Origin: Parietaria judaica
Lineage: Eukaryota; Streptophyta; Magnoliopsida; Rosales; Urticaceae
Direction: 5' to 3'
DNA: 64,000 bases
Assembly (NCBI GenBank): GCA_954871525.1
Contig: OX940861.1
Coordinates: forward strand, 13,066,842-13,130,841
The position numbers and the translations under genes are program-made. The notes under the pieces were generated by a model. The model worked only from the letters and a program-made list of their open reading frames with translations, ran no database searches and was not told the DNA's origin. The stretch's first letter is position 1. Every line of letters starts with the position of its first letter. Shown piece by piece: positions 63,726-64,000 of this stretch.

Positions 63726-64000
63726 TCATGCGTCTTCGTCCATTCCGTCTTCGTGGTGGCCGCCTGCATTGCCGGAGCCATATGCATTGCCGGATCCGCC
63801 TGCGTCACCGGGAAAGGTATAATAGTCGGGATACCTCGCTGGCCAAACCGGAGCTGGATACGGATTTGGTGGCTGGAAGTTTGGATCTTGAGCCATCCGG
63901 TAGCCGCGTTCGTAGCACATGTAGTTGTACATTTCCCGCTAACTGTGAGTCATAAACGCCCTCATGGGAATGTCATCATATGTAAACTGTTGCTCTAGTG
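63726..64000 (-). pseudogene. C-terminal end of a third CACTA-associated frame, partial
   Basis: On the minus strand an open frame enters from beyond 64000 (QQFTYDDIPMRAFMTHS) and meets a TAG near 63940. It continues in the same frame as REMYNYMCYERGYRMAQDP, then a Pro/Tyr-rich and Gly/Asn-rich tail, and ends with an acidic DGMDEDA at 63726. I do not recognise the family. Direction and composition fit a CACTA-encoded DNA-binding protein, but the bulk of it is off the window. The 63485-63725 interval is AT-rich and non-coding. Confidence 0.45.

Larger units (their letters stand above)
53691..64000 (-). mobile_element. CACTA (En/Spm) transposon, left 10.3 kb; right end lies outside the window
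   Basis: The left terminus is CACTACTAAAAAAGGGG, the classic CACTA end, preceded by CTG as a possible 3-bp target duplication. The element encodes two minus-strand genes of CACTA type (54496-57292 with Transposase_24 and Ulp1 domains, and 59570-62778, a TNP2 transposase) and the end of a third frame (63726-64000). Subterminal-style palindrome clusters lie at 53750-54260, 57735-58200, 59265-59360 and 62985-63480. No right terminus is seen, so total length is unknown. Confidence 0.88.

Overview
This window looks like nuclear DNA of a flowering plant, most likely a eudicot. It has plant-type P450 genes of the CYP82 kind (to my knowledge a eudicot-type family), GT-AG introns, TATA boxes and an AT-rich background. 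It is densely packed with plant transposons: Ty1/copia, chromovirus, Tat-type LTRs, a RNase H-bearing LINE, hAT, Mutator-like and CACTA. I cannot name the species.

The genes that matter to the plant are a small tandem cytochrome P450 cluster on the + strand. P450-1 (2832-4535) and P450-2 (15198-25914) are each complete: two exons, one phase-0 intron at the same protein position, and all P450 signature motifs. A third copy survives only as the end of a last exon (32268-32624). A fourth (38440-46313) is a broken relative of P450-2, cut open by a 5.9 kb insertion. Downstream flanks of three copies (4536-6990, 32625-34030, 46314-53690) are recognisably the same sequence, so the cluster grew by segmental tandem duplication before transposons spread it apart. 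P450-2 carries about 7.9 kb of retroelement DNA inside its only intron and has an 8.1 kb hAT transposon ending about 50 bp upstream of its TATA box.

Layout. 1-1589: 5' part of a minus-strand copia element running off the left edge. 2755-4535: P450-1. 5575-6748: old LINE fragment and hAT MITE inside the P450-1 flank. 6991-15099: a BED-finger hAT transposon carrying a second, unrelated hAT (8911-12553) in its coding region, with a perfect 8-bp target duplication. 15148-25914: P450-2; its intron holds a solo Tat-type LTR (16774-18065) and a decayed chromovirus (18170-24736). 26013-27036: non-autonomous Mutator-like element with 9-bp duplications. 27192-32077: complete young copia element (LTRs differ at 7 of 395 positions). 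32268-34030: P450 fragment and flank with a tRNA-derived SINE-like insert. 34723-38409: second Tat-type LTR, split exactly in its TATA box by a 2.5 kb solo LTR. 38440-46313: P450 pseudogene with a non-autonomous Tat-type element (40585-46024) inside. 46612-53180: full-length LINE with 13-bp duplications and a nested hAT MITE. 53691-64000: the left 10.3 kb of a CACTA element with two transposon genes, one ending in a Ulp1-type protease domain.

The most unusual signal is in the CACTA element. It has four clusters of the palindrome GCCGCGGC, mostly at an exact 20-bp start-to-start spacing, interleaved with hairpins built on CGACGACACT. The clusters lie at the element's left end, upstream of both transposon genes, and just past the 3' end of one. 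The second notable signal is a family of three related LTRs that share a core promoter but carry different U3 tandem arrays (two different 8-bp arrays and one 174-bp array). Nearly all transposon genes here carry frameshifts or stops; only the two P450 genes look functional.
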